15,519 nt of DNA from Bacillota bacterium (GTDB lineage: Bacteria; Bacillota; Clostridia; Lachnospirales; Lachnospiraceae), in the NCBI GenBank assembly GCA_023425485.1, contig JAFACO010000120.1, positions 1 through 15,519 of the forward strand, written 5' to 3'. Below the pieces are notes generated by a model. That model was not told the origin of the DNA. It made no database searches and worked only from the letters and a program-made list of their open reading frames with translations. The translations under genes and the position numbers were made by a program. Below, one piece after another: positions 1-6,834 of the stretch; position 1 is the first letter of the stretch; each line of letters opens with the position of its first letter.

Positions 1-1146
1 GGAGCACGCGAGGGGAAAGAAGTGAGTCGCGTTTACGGAGCAAGAAATGGAATTGAAGGTGCGATTAAGGGAAATGTGATAGATTTAACCGAAATTCTGA
101 CTGATGAAACCGCTTTAGAGGAACTTACCCATACACCTTCTTCTGCACTTGGTACCTGCAGATATAAGATGAAGGATTGGACGGTAAACGAAGAACCTTA
201 TCTTAAAATATTAGAGACCTTTAAAAAGTATGAAATAAAGTACTTTGTATATATCGGTGGTAATGATTCCATGGATACGGTGAATCAACTTTCTGCATAT
301 TGCAAATTAAAGGATTATGATGTCATGGTCATGGGCGCACCAAAAACTGTTGATAATGATCTTAATCTAACAGATCATTGCCCTGGGTTTGGTTCGGCTG
401 CAAAATACATTGCAACCACAATATCAGAGCTTGCTTGTGATATAGGGGCTTATGATATTCCAGCTGTAACTATTGTCGAAATCATGGGACGTAATGCGGG
501 TTGGCTTACAGCGGCAGCAGCACTTCCAAGATTAAATGATACTCCAGGAGCAGACCTTATTTATCTATGCGAGAAGCCTTTTGAGATTGCAACATTTTTA
601 ATGGATGTCCGTGAGCAATTAGCAAAGAAGTCAGGAATCCTCGTAGCTGTAAGTGAAGGAATTCATGATAGCGAAGGTGTATATATATCAGAACACACCT
701 CAAGTGGAGCAGTGGACAACTTCGGGCATAAATACATAGCTGGAGCTGCAATTGCGCTGGAGCATGTAATACGTAAAGAAATCGGTTGCAAGGTTCGTTC
801 CATTGAGCTTAACTTAATGCAAAGATCAGCAGCCCACATAGCAAGTCAAACTGATTTATCTGAATCTATTATGCTGGGTAAGACCGCCATAACAAGCGCT
901 CTTAATGGAGAAACAGGCAGAATGGCAGCAGTTAATAGAGTGAGCAATTCACCATATCGAGTTGAATATGTAACAGTACCGGTAAGTGAAGTGGCGAATG
1001 CAGAAAAGAAAGTTCCTGAGAATTGGATCACAGCAGATGGTCATGATGTTACTGATGAGATGATGGATTACCTGAAACCATTAATACAAGGTGAAACAGC
1101 GATTAAATATAAGAACGGCATACCAGTTATTAAGAAGCTTTATTAA
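1..1146 (+). CDS. pfp: 6-phosphofructokinase, probably pyrophosphate-dependent (5' end missing)
   Basis: This enzyme phosphorylates fructose 6-phosphate to fructose 1,6-bisphosphate in cytoplasmic glycolysis. The reading frame is open to base 1, so the gene is cut by the window edge; by comparison with the family about 20-30 N-terminal residues are missing. Visible family motifs are VYGARNGIEG near the start, GGNDS at 256-270, PKTVDND at 340-360 (the aspartates of TVDND are the catalytic loop) and the substrate loop IMGRNAGW. Two positions separate phosphoryl donors: ATP enzymes have Gly in GGDGS and Gly in PGTIDND, while pyrophosphate enzymes have Asp and Lys. Here they are Asp and Lys, so pyrophosphate is the likely donor and the reaction would be reversible. 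The full length of roughly 400 residues fits the long clade rather than the 320-residue PfkA. Donor use is inferred; the family assignment is firm. Confidence 0.93.
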   Translation, partial: GAREGKEVSRVYGARNGIEGAIKGNVIDLTEILTDETALEELTHTPSSALGTCRYKMKDWTVNEEPYLKILETFKKYEIKYFVYIGGNDSMDTVNQLSAYCKLKDYDVMVMGAPKTVDNDLNLTDHCPGFGSAAKYIATTISELACDIGAYDIPAVTIVEIMGRNAGWLTAAAALPRLNDTPGADLIYLCEKPFEIATFLMDVREQLAKKSGILVAVSEGIHDSEGVYISEHTSSGAVDNFGHKYIAGAAIALEHVIRKEIGCKVRSIELNLMQRSAAHIASQTDLSESIMLGKTAITSALNGETGRMAAVNRVSNSPYRVEYVTVPVSEVANAEKKVPENWITADGHDVTDEMMDYLKPLIQGETAIKYKNGIPVIKKLY

Positions 1147-1161
1147 ATTAATAGTATAAAC

Positions 1162-1198
1162 AAATATGAGGGTGTACATTATGTACACCCTCATATTT
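1162..1198. terminator. Bidirectional intrinsic terminator between convergent genes
   Basis: An almost perfect 18-bp palindrome (1162-1179 with 1181-1198) has a GAGGGTGTAC core. It ends in TTTTA on the plus strand and is followed by TTTGTTTAT on the minus strand. It lies between the phosphofructokinase stop and the convergent cell-wall hydrolase stop, so it can serve both transcripts. Confidence 0.85.
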
Positions 1199-1275
1199 TA
1201 TGATATTTACAAGATCACACCAAGGTACCAACGGCTGTAAAAAGCTGCGTGAAATTCGCATAGTGTGATTTTCAG

Positions 1276-2622
1276 TTACCAGAATAAATGATCACCTAAC
1301 TTTACGCTGTTGGACTTATCGGTATAGCCCTTTTTGGCAGCGGACCTATAAGTGTGGAAATAAAGCCTTGTTCCAATATTATTAGCACCTTCAAGAGCAG
1401 CTTTTGCGGCTTTGATGGATAATAGCTGTGAATTGGAAGTGTAGTTACTATAATTATTCAACTGTTTCTGTAAGGAACCGCTTTTTGCAACACTAAATTG
1501 GCCAGCCTGATAAATAACGGCTTTGATGGAATCAGGATATTTGCTGGATTTCACTCTGTTGAGTACGACATTGGCTACTGCTAATTTTCCTTCGTAGCTT
1601 TGAGTGCCAGCTTCCGAATGAACTAAGCAGGCTAATAGCATGATATCATCCTTTGTATAACTGTAACCATCACCATATTTAATCTCTGTTTCTTTCTTTG
1701 CTCGTTCCTCTGCCTTCAGCTGTAAGATTTTCTCTTCTTCTTCCTTTGATACAGCCTCTTTAAAGGTAACTTCAAAGGAAATCATTTCAGTTTTTACATA
1801 TCCCTCAAGATTCTCATCGTCGATGTGGATGAAGGACCATTCCTCACCTGATTCAAGAACAGGATAGGTTTCGTTTTGATAAATGACGGTTAGTTTTTTT
1901 GATTCAGTTGATTTTGATTCACGAACATTTAAACCATCTACTTCCACACAAGCGGTCTGTGTGCCATATTTTTCGATTAATTCTGCATCGGATAAACCCG
2001 TTTTTATAAATTCAGCCTTTGCATATCCCGTTACGCTGCCGGACTCAATATAATACCAGTCACCTTCAGTTTTAAGAATGGTACAGCCAGAGTCACGATA
2101 TAATTTTCCTAGAACTTCACCATCGGTGGAAGGTTCTTTACGTATATTTACGTAGTCCTTAGCAATACAAATTCCAATATCGGAGTACAGTGCTACGGTT
2201 TCTTCCTCTTTTACTTCCGGAGGTTCTTCGCTAATCTCTGGGGTTGTACTTGTATCAGCCACTTCGGCAGTAGTTTCTTCAGATGGAATAGCAGCAGAGT
2301 CTGCTTCATTCTCCTTGGTGTTGTCTGCATCTGTATCTGGGTTTAGAGCTTTGTCTTCTGTTTGGCTGGCATCTTCCTGTTCGGATTGATACTGTTCCAT
2401 TAAGGGGGATTCTGTTGGACCAGGACTATAGGAAAATAATTTGATTTCCCCGCCCGTCTCTTCTTTGGTTAGTGCATTTGAATTTGTTTCAACAACATCC
2501 TGATCATTGGATGTGTTGCTGTCTCTTATTAATAAAGGTAGTTGTATGTTGAAAATTATGGTCAAACAGAATACGGTCGTAACTACAAACATAGATAGTA
2601 AGGCTCTTTTGGTTTTATTCAT
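1276..2622 (-). CDS. SleB-type cell-wall hydrolase with two SH3 domains
   Basis: Predicted exported or membrane-anchored peptidoglycan hydrolase of 448 residues. A hydrophobic segment at about residues 8-32 is an uncleaved anchor or signal. Residues 33-145 are a Glu/Asp/Thr/Ser-rich spacer. Two bacterial SH3 repeats follow (about 149-208 with YVNIRKEPS, and 224-281 with GLNVRESKS), then a charged helical linker. The C-terminal catalytic domain (about 325-448) matches Hydrolase_2/SleB: LLACLVHSEAG with the candidate catalytic Glu, then YEGKLAVANVVLNRVKS, VIYQAGQFS and a closing GDHLFW. The start at 2622 is chosen because AAGGAG lies six bases upstream; a start at 2658 would lack a ribosome site. 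SleB cleaves spore cortex in Bacillus, but many clostridial relatives with this layout act on vegetative wall, so a role in germination is not proven. Confidence 0.9.
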   Translation of the reverse strand: MNKTKRALLSMFVVTTVFCLTIIFNIQLPLLIRDSNTSNDQDVVETNSNALTKEETGGEIKLFSYSPGPTESPLMEQYQSEQEDASQTEDKALNPDTDADNTKENEADSAAIPSEETTAEVADTSTTPEISEEPPEVKEEETVALYSDIGICIAKDYVNIRKEPSTDGEVLGKLYRDSGCTILKTEGDWYYIESGSVTGYAKAEFIKTGLSDAELIEKYGTQTACVEVDGLNVRESKSTESKKLTVIYQNETYPVLESGEEWSFIHIDDENLEGYVKTEMISFEVTFKEAVSKEEEEKILQLKAEERAKKETEIKYGDGYSYTKDDIMLLACLVHSEAGTQSYEGKLAVANVVLNRVKSSKYPDSIKAVIYQAGQFSVAKSGSLQKQLNNYSNYTSNSQLLSIKAAKAALEGANNIGTRLYFHTYRSAAKKGYTDKSNSVKLGDHLFW

Positions 2623-2663
2623 CCTTTTCTCCTTCAAACCGTTTACTTGATATCGCACCTGAT

Positions 2664-2692
2664 ATTATATCCCATAGAAATGGTAAAAGCAA
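2664..2692 (-). promoter_or_regulatory. Candidate sigma-A promoter of the cell-wall hydrolase
   Basis: Read on the minus strand: TTGCTT (2692-2687), 17-bp spacer, TATAAT (2669-2664). The -10 box is perfect and the -35 box is weak (3 of 6). The start point would fall about 35 bases before the chosen ATG. Confidence 0.5.
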
Positions 2693-2838
2693 CTATTTTG
2701 CATATAATATGGAAATACATAGAATTAATATACACAATATGCTAAATATATACATGATATTACATAAATTATACTAATTAATTGAAAATATATCCAATTA
2801 TATACAAGCCGAACAAAGGAGAACAGAGTAGAATTAAG
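2693..2838. other. AT-rich intergenic stretch, no gene seen
   Basis: This part of the 337-bp gap between the hydrolase start and the PlsC stop is strongly AT-rich. It shows no reading frame with a ribosome site and no strong hairpin. The rest of the gap holds the hydrolase promoter and the PlsC terminator. Confidence 0.6.
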
Positions 2839-2897
2839 AAAAGCAACTGCTTTTGCAGAATATCTCAAAGCGATAATCTGCAAAAACAATTGCTTTT
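2839..2897 (-). terminator. Terminator-like long hairpin after the PlsC gene
   Basis: Arms at 2840-2859 and 2877-2896 pair over 20 positions around a 17-base loop. Two positions mismatch as C/A on the plus strand but become G-U pairs on the minus strand. This fits a minus-strand RNA and the upstream acyltransferase gene. The minus-strand tail is TTTTCTTAATT. Confidence 0.65.
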
Positions 2898-2959
2898 TTA
2901 TTTATACAAGTGAAACGACTTCTCATTTCTCTTTTAAATTTTATAACGAATCGCCCTTA

Positions 2960-3673
2960 CTAAGCTTGCACAAATGTCTGTATAGTCTCGTTGATTCTGG
3001 AGGCAACCAATTCCGCTATTTCCGTAGATTTCATACCTTGATATTCTTCATAGTAGAGAGGTGGAAGATAGTGCAACTGTACGGTAAGCGGTTTTATGGA
3101 ACTTGTATCAAAGGCTTTGAAAGCATCAATTAAGGCAACAGGCACAATAGGGCATTTTGCATTCATTGCACTTTTAAAGCTGCCGCCTTTAAAGTCCAAG
3201 AGATTATTTCCCTTGCGAGATCTTGTGCCCTCTGCAAATATTAAAAAGTTCTCACCATTTTTTACGCGACGAGTCATATTTGTAATTACCTGCATGGACT
3301 GCCTGATATCATCACGGTCAATAATCTCTGCTTGTAATAACTGTATTACATCCTTTAGTAAAATGGTGTCCTTCACTTCCTGCTTCATCACTGTGACGAA
3401 AGGTCTTTCGTGGGTTTCAAGAAAAGCTAAGGCATCAAAAAGTCCTTGATGATTTGGAAACATTACATAACCCATTTCAGCAGGCAGATTTTCAAGACCA
3501 TGACATTCTATTTTGACCCTACCTCTACGATTAACTACTTTCACCATCTTGTGAAGGTAAGCATAGCGGGTAGCGGCATCATATTTTTCAATGTTACATA
3601 GCTGCCGGATACGTAGTAGCCAAAAAGGAAGCTGTAATAAACTGCGAAGGACCATAAGTATAATTCTTTTCAT
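2960..3673 (-). CDS. plsC: 1-acyl-sn-glycerol-3-phosphate acyltransferase (PlsC family)
   Basis: Predicted to transfer an acyl chain to lysophosphatidic acid to give phosphatidic acid, at the cytoplasmic face of the membrane. At 237 residues it has the normal family length. The four motif blocks are in order: NHQGLFD (residues 74-80, the catalytic H-X4-D), EIIDRDD (116-122), FAEGTRSRKG (glycerophosphate binding, 146-155) and PIVPVAL (175-181). An N-terminal hydrophobic stretch (MKRIILMVLRSLLQLPFWLL) fits membrane association. The ATG at 3673 follows AGGAAGG with an eight-base gap. It lies downstream of rpoD on the same strand, separated by a hairpin and by a miniature repeat. Substrate specificity cannot be read from the sequence; other acyl acceptors exist in this superfamily. 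Confidence 0.9.
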   Translation of the reverse strand: MKRIILMVLRSLLQLPFWLLRIRQLCNIEKYDAATRYAYLHKMVKVVNRRGRVKIECHGLENLPAEMGYVMFPNHQGLFDALAFLETHERPFVTVMKQEVKDTILLKDVIQLLQAEIIDRDDIRQSMQVITNMTRRVKNGENFLIFAEGTRSRKGNNLLDFKGGSFKSAMNAKCPIVPVALIDAFKAFDTSSIKPLTVQLHYLPPLYYEEYQGMKSTEIAELVASRINETIQTFVQA

Positions 3674-3701
3674 GAATAATTCCTTCCTAAATAAAAGAAA
3701 T

Positions 3702-3745
3702 AGGGTTTGAGAGTTATAAGTAAATTATAATACTCCTCAAACCCT
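3702..3745 (-). terminator. Probable rpoD terminator, overlapping a possible plsC promoter
   Basis: AGGGTTTGAG (3702-3711) pairs perfectly with CTCAAACCCT (3736-3745). On the minus strand it is followed by ATTTCTTTTATTT. The loop contains a minus-strand TATAAT (3729-3724) that could be the -10 box of plsC, but I see no good -35 box. Confidence 0.6.
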
Positions 3746-3761
3746 TAATATACAATAGTAT

Positions 3762-3808
3762 GTAACAGTTCAGAACCGAAGTATTTGAGCTTGATTCTGA
3801 ATAGTTAC
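3762..3808 (+). mobile_element. Miniature inverted-repeat element, end-only derivative (copy A)
   Basis: A 47-bp near-palindrome made of the two terminal repeats of the family found at 5512 and 13401: left GTAACAGTTCAGAACCGAAG, right CTTGATTCTGAATAGTTAC, separated by eight bases. The orientation matches the 5512 copy. The flanking octamers AATAGTAT and TATAGTTT agree at six of eight positions, as expected for a decayed 8-bp target duplication. It lies between the rpoD stop and plsC, opposite to their transcription. Confidence 0.75.
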
Positions 3809-3828
3809 TATAGTTTTAGTAAAAAAAG

Positions 3829-4953
3829 TTAAATTAATTCATAACCCTTAAGCATTTTTGCACGGCTTGGATGTCTAAGCTTTCTAAGAGCCTTAGCTTC
3901 TATCTGACGGATACGCTCACGTGTAACATTGAATTCCTTACCAACCTCTTCCAAGGTACGGCTTCTTCCGTCCTTTAATCCAAAACGAAGAATGAGAACA
4001 CGTTGTTCACGGTCTGTTAAAGTATCAAGTAAACGAGTAATCTGATCCTTTAATATAGAATAGGAAGCAGCATCTTCCGGACCCATAACCGAGTCATCTC
4101 GTATGAAATCACCCAAGTGGCTGTCATCCTCTTCACCTATTGGTGTATCAAGAGAAATTGGATCAGCGGAAACTTTTAAGATTTCTCTTACCTTTTCCAC
4201 AGGAAGGTTCATTGCCTCTGCTAATTCCTGGTCAGAGGGTTCTCTTCCAAGTGTTTGAAGAAGATTTCTGGATACGCGGTAAGTTTTATTAATAACTTCC
4301 GACATATGTACTGGAATACGTATGGTACGGGACTGATCTGCTATGGATCTGGTTATAGCCTGACGAATCCACCAGGTAGCATAGGTACTGAATTTATATC
4401 CCTTCGTATAATCAAACTTTTCAACGGCTTTGATTAAACCAAGGTTACCTTCCTGAATGAGGTCGAGGAAGGATAGACCTCTTCCAACATAACGTTTTGC
4501 AATACTTACAACAAGTCGTAAATTGGATTCTGCAAGTAACTGCTTTGCGAGTTCATCACCATCTGCGATTTTCTTTGCAAGCTCTACTTCATCCGACATA
4601 GAAAGCAGTGGGTAATTACCAATTTCTTTTAAATATAAGTGAACTGGATCATCTGACATTGTATAGGAAGAAGAGGTAAGTGCCTCAACTTCTGACTGCG
4701 CATCCTCAACATCATCATCAAGCTCCATCAGTAGTTCATCATTAGGTTCATCTTCTTCAGAACCGCTCAAAACTACAATGCTATAAGCCTCAAGTCTTTC
4801 ATATATTTTATCAATTTGATTATTATCTAAATTCAACTCACTTATGAGTGTATTAACCTTTTCTGCCTCGATAACTCCCTTTTGTCTATTTGCAAAAGCA
4901 ATCAGTTCCCGAAACTTGTCCTCTAATACATCATGATTTGTTTGATCGTTCAT
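3829..4953 (-). CDS. rpoD: Primary RNA polymerase sigma factor (sigma-70/SigA)
   Basis: Housekeeping sigma factor that directs RNA polymerase core to -10/-35 promoters. It has 374 residues, the usual size for Firmicute SigA. A short region 1.1 (about 1-60) is followed by an acidic spacer (64-90), then region 1.2 (DPVHLYLKEIGNYPLLS, about 102-118). Region 2 (about 142-213) has LSFLDLIQEGNLGLIKAVEKFD for core binding and YATWWIRQAITR for -10 melting. Region 3 is followed by the sigma finger around DDSHLGDFI. Region 4 carries the helix-turn-helix TLEEVGKEFNVTRERIRQIE (333-352) for the -35 box. The ATG at 4953 is preferred over 4989 because GGAGG lies seven bases upstream. No dnaG gene precedes it, unlike the common dnaG-rpoD pairing in Firmicutes. 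Confidence 0.97.
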   Translation of the reverse strand: MNDQTNHDVLEDKFRELIAFANRQKGVIEAEKVNTLISELNLDNNQIDKIYERLEAYSIVVLSGSEEDEPNDELLMELDDDVEDAQSEVEALTSSSYTMSDDPVHLYLKEIGNYPLLSMSDEVELAKKIADGDELAKQLLAESNLRLVVSIAKRYVGRGLSFLDLIQEGNLGLIKAVEKFDYTKGYKFSTYATWWIRQAITRSIADQSRTIRIPVHMSEVINKTYRVSRNLLQTLGREPSDQELAEAMNLPVEKVREILKVSADPISLDTPIGEEDDSHLGDFIRDDSVMGPEDAASYSILKDQITRLLDTLTDREQRVLILRFGLKDGRSRTLEEVGKEFNVTRERIRQIEAKALRKLRHPSRAKMLKGYELI

Positions 4954-4997
4954 TAAGCATCCTCCATCTTTGGATTTGAAAAATAGCACTAACTAAC

Positions 4998-5006
4998 ATT
5001 ATAACA
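4998..5006 (-). promoter_or_regulatory. Extended -10 promoter candidate for rpoD
   Basis: The minus strand reads TGTTATAAT (5006-4998), a perfect TATAAT with the TGn extension. No good -35 box lies 17-18 bp upstream, which is typical of extended -10 promoters. The leader would be about 38 bases. Confidence 0.6.
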
Positions 5007-5161
5007 TATCTTTATTAATAAGGAAACACGAAATATTAAAGGCTTAACAATAAAAATATGTGGTTAATGACGAGAAAGCTTATTGTATTTAAGAAGAATA
5101 TCCATTAAGATTACTAGTAATAAGAAAAATATATTCAGCATTAAATAGTAGCAGGAAAGAA

Positions 5162-5190
5162 TTAACGTCCAAATTAGCAGAATATATAAT
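5162..5190 (+). promoter_or_regulatory. Candidate sigma-A promoter of the 53-residue membrane protein gene
   Basis: TTAACG (5162-5167, 4 of 6), 17-bp spacer, TATAAT (5185-5190, 6 of 6). It lies about 72 bases upstream of the small gene and on its strand. The remainder of the 4954-5268 gap is AT-rich and, apart from the rpoD promoter, shows nothing else. Confidence 0.55.
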
Positions 5191-5268
5191 GTGAATTTCA
5201 ATTATGTACGAAAAACTTTATGTCTGAAGAATTAATAGTGCAGAGACTAGAAAGGAGTGTTTATCAGA

Positions 5269-5430
5269 ATGAAAAAGTCAGTAGCAGTGTTATCAATTGT
5301 ATGTGGTTTTCTTTTAGGAGTTGTTGTTGGATTTTTAATTGCACCAATTAAAAAAGGGATAGAAGTTGGAAATAACTCCGGTAATTCTACAAGCTATAAT
5401 TACGGAAACAAAGAGAATGAGGATAAGTAA
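5269..5430 (+). CDS. Small glycine-zipper membrane protein, YtxH-like N-terminus
   Basis: A 53-residue protein of unknown function. After MKKS comes a single hydrophobic segment (about residues 5-25) with a G13-x3-G17-x3-G21 glycine zipper, which favours helix packing in the membrane. This is followed by APIKKG and a short polar Asn/Ser/Tyr/Glu-rich tail. The hydrophobic segment running into AP-x-K-K-G resembles the start of YtxH-type proteins, but the coiled tail of that family is absent, so I make no functional claim. Support for a real gene: AAAGGAG upstream of the ATG (a slightly long 11-base gap), a promoter candidate at 5162 and a terminator hairpin right after the stop. It stands alone between rpoD and the WYL regulator gene. 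Confidence 0.75.
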   Translation: MKKSVAVLSIVCGFLLGVVVGFLIAPIKKGIEVGNNSGNSTSYNYGNKENEDK

Positions 5431-5431
5431 A

Positions 5432-5472
5432 AAAGAGGTGTAGGATAGGTGATTAAAGTCCTGCACCTCTTT
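5432..5472 (+). terminator. Terminator hairpin of the small membrane protein gene
   Basis: AAAGAGGTGTAGGA (5432-5445) pairs with TCCTGCACCTCTTT (5459-5472) over 14 positions with one G-U pair, two bases after the stop codon. The downstream T-tract is poor (TTTGGTAATT), so termination efficiency is uncertain. Confidence 0.65.
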
Positions 5473-5503
5473 GGTAATTAAAGTTAGTATCTTCTATTTA
5501 ATT

Positions 5504-5511
5504 ATTAGTTT
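5504..5511 (+). repeat. 8-bp target-site duplication, left copy (right copy 5655-5662)
   Basis: ATTAGTTT directly abuts the left end of the element at 5512 and recurs, identical, directly after its right end at 5655-5662. Neighbouring bases on either side do not extend the match, so the repeat is exactly eight bases. Confidence 0.85.
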
Positions 5512-5654
5512 GTAACTGTTCAGAACCAAGCAGAATATTTAATAAATTAGCCGTGAAAGCTTGCTTTCTAAGGATAATTTTTAAATGTTCATGTTTGGCG
5601 AGAGCCAAACAGCGAGGAAACCATAGGTTTTCGAGCTTGGTTCTGAATAGTTAC
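5512..5654 (+). mobile_element. Miniature inverted-repeat element, complete copy B, IS66-type ends
   Basis: A 143-bp non-coding element. The left end GTAACTGTTCAGAACCAAG and right end CTTGGTTCTGAATAGTTAC are inverted repeats of 19 bp with a single G-U difference. It is flanked by a perfect 8-bp direct repeat. Its interior can fold into three arms. Arm 1 (about 5534-5589) is an AT-rich stem capped by GAAAGC/GCTTTC. Arm 2 (5592-5611) is an 8-bp stem with a GAGA tetraloop. Arm 3 (5616-5632) is GGAAACC/GGTTTTC. Established knowledge: IS66-family elements start with GTAA and duplicate 8 bp. I infer a non-autonomous element moved by an IS66-type transposase encoded elsewhere. It sits between convergent genes. 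Confidence 0.85.
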
Positions 5655-5708
5655 ATTAGTTTTTAAAATATGAGTATTAAGTACATAAGTCTCTTGAAAA
5701 GCTTCGCA

Positions 5709-6689
5709 CTATAAATACGTCTCCAAATTCTTTTGTAATTCTTGTCTTATCTTTTCTTTTAGATGGGAAGGATTAAGGACTCTTGCTCCAGAACCGAACT
5801 GGAGAATCCAACGGACCAGCTCCTCGGTTACGGCAGTATTGCGCATAAAGGTAATACCCGTCTCAGTATCTACAATTTCATCTGCCAAATCAGATTCATA
5901 CTCTCTAATGTACCTGGCAGTTTGTCCCTCAAATGCAATAATAATTGGTTCTGTCACATTGCTGGAAAGATGTATGAATTTGTTTCTGTTCCTATTTTGA
6001 TAGTACTCCTCCGGAACCTGAAAGGTCTCTTCTAAAGGTGTAATTGCTTTAATTCTAGACACTCTGAAATCACGAAGATCATTACGGAGCTCACAGTAAC
6101 CAACCACATTCAAGGCACCATCATTGATTAATAGTTCATAGGGACGAATAATACGAATGGTATCTTCCTCTGAACCAAAGCTTCGATAGATAATACGTGC
6201 CTTATTCTTATTTCTGATTGCAACCTGGAGCCGATCTTCTATTTCAGGGTTAATCTCATCGGTAATATAGTCATTGGTATTGATGGTTAAGAGTCCATTA
6301 AAATGTTTGATGAATTCACGGTTAAGATTCGTTGTATTATCAAGGATTTTATGTATTAATTCCTGAGCTTGTCTTCCCATTGTCATATACTGATAAGGCT
6401 TTAACAATTCTAATAAGAAGGAAAGTGAAATTAACTCGGGTGAGGTGAAGGTGATATCACGAAGTCGAAACTTATCTGCAGTATAATAAGTTTTACCATT
6501 GCGTTCTTCCTCCGATATAAAGCAAATTCCAGATAGACTGTCAATGTCTCGCCCAATGGTCTTTTTATCAACAATGACATCCCATTTTTCCAAAGAAGCA
6601 TGAATGTCACCAATGGTGTAGCCGCGTTTGTTTTCTGAAAGCAGTAATAGAATAAAAATCTGCCTTTCTGTTTGTGCCATATCCTTCAT
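5709..6689 (-). CDS. WYL-domain transcriptional regulator
   Basis: Predicted cytoplasmic DNA-binding regulator of the HTH_11-WYL type; ligand and targets are unknown. With the start at 6689 it has 326 residues. An N-terminal winged helix (about 4-62, with YTIGDIHASLEKW and VDKKTIGRDIDSL) is followed by a linker. A WYL domain (about 147-217) has KARIIYRSF, IRPYELLINDGALNVVGYCELRNDLRDFRVSRI, and a C-terminal WCX-like domain (about 232-322) follows. The namesake W-Y-L triplet is LNVV-like here, a common loss. Starts at 6743, 6689 and 6680 are possible. The 6743 start adds a hydrophobic stretch (MDIFYILLPIIFGGWG) that does not suit a cytoplasmic regulator; 6689 follows a G-rich run but not a clean ribosome site. 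It is divergent from the str operon. Confidence 0.85.
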   Translation of the reverse strand: MKDMAQTERQIFILLLLSENKRGYTIGDIHASLEKWDVIVDKKTIGRDIDSLSGICFISEEERNGKTYYTADKFRLRDITFTSPELISLSFLLELLKPYQYMTMGRQAQELIHKILDNTTNLNREFIKHFNGLLTINTNDYITDEINPEIEDRLQVAIRNKNKARIIYRSFGSEEDTIRIIRPYELLINDGALNVVGYCELRNDLRDFRVSRIKAITPLEETFQVPEEYYQNRNRNKFIHLSSNVTEPIIIAFEGQTARYIREYESDLADEIVDTETGITFMRNTAVTEELVRWILQFGSGARVLNPSHLKEKIRQELQKNLETYL

Positions 6690-6748
6690 TTTGTCCCCCC
6701 ATCCACCAAATATAATTGGTAATAAAATATAAAAAATATCCATTTCTT

Positions 6749-6760
6749 CCTATATATAGG
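6749..6760. promoter_or_regulatory. 12-bp palindrome near the WYL gene start point, possible operator
   Basis: CCTATATATAGG is a perfect palindrome lying about 8-19 bases downstream of the predicted start point of the regulator gene. Its position would suit autoregulation. The function is inferred from position and symmetry only. Confidence 0.3.
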
Positions 6761-6774
6761 ACAACGTTTATTTA

Positions 6775-6803
6775 ATCATACAATAATAATAAAAATGTTT
6801 CAA
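6775..6803 (-). promoter_or_regulatory. Sigma-A promoter of the WYL regulator gene
   Basis: The minus strand reads TTGAAA (6803-6798), 17-bp spacer, TATGAT (6780-6775), five of six matches in each box. Its -35 box lies only 31 bp from the -35 box of the divergent rpsL promoter. Confidence 0.7.
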
Positions 6804-6834
6804 GTAATGATGTTATTCCTAGTTAAATTAACCC

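Noticed and set aside
3096..3449. 117-codon frame antisense to plsC
   Set aside because: It is fully covered by a gene with all four acyltransferase motifs and has no features of its own.
3762..3808. Simple rpoD terminator reading of the 47-bp palindrome
   Set aside because: A termination role is possible, but its ends match the two 140-bp elements base for base and its flanks resemble a target duplication, so a mobile-element origin explains it better.
6690..6743. Hydrophobic 18-residue extension of the WYL regulator
   Set aside because: WYL regulators are cytoplasmic and normally begin just before the winged helix; the extension looks like translated leader. A start at 6743 is not fully excluded.
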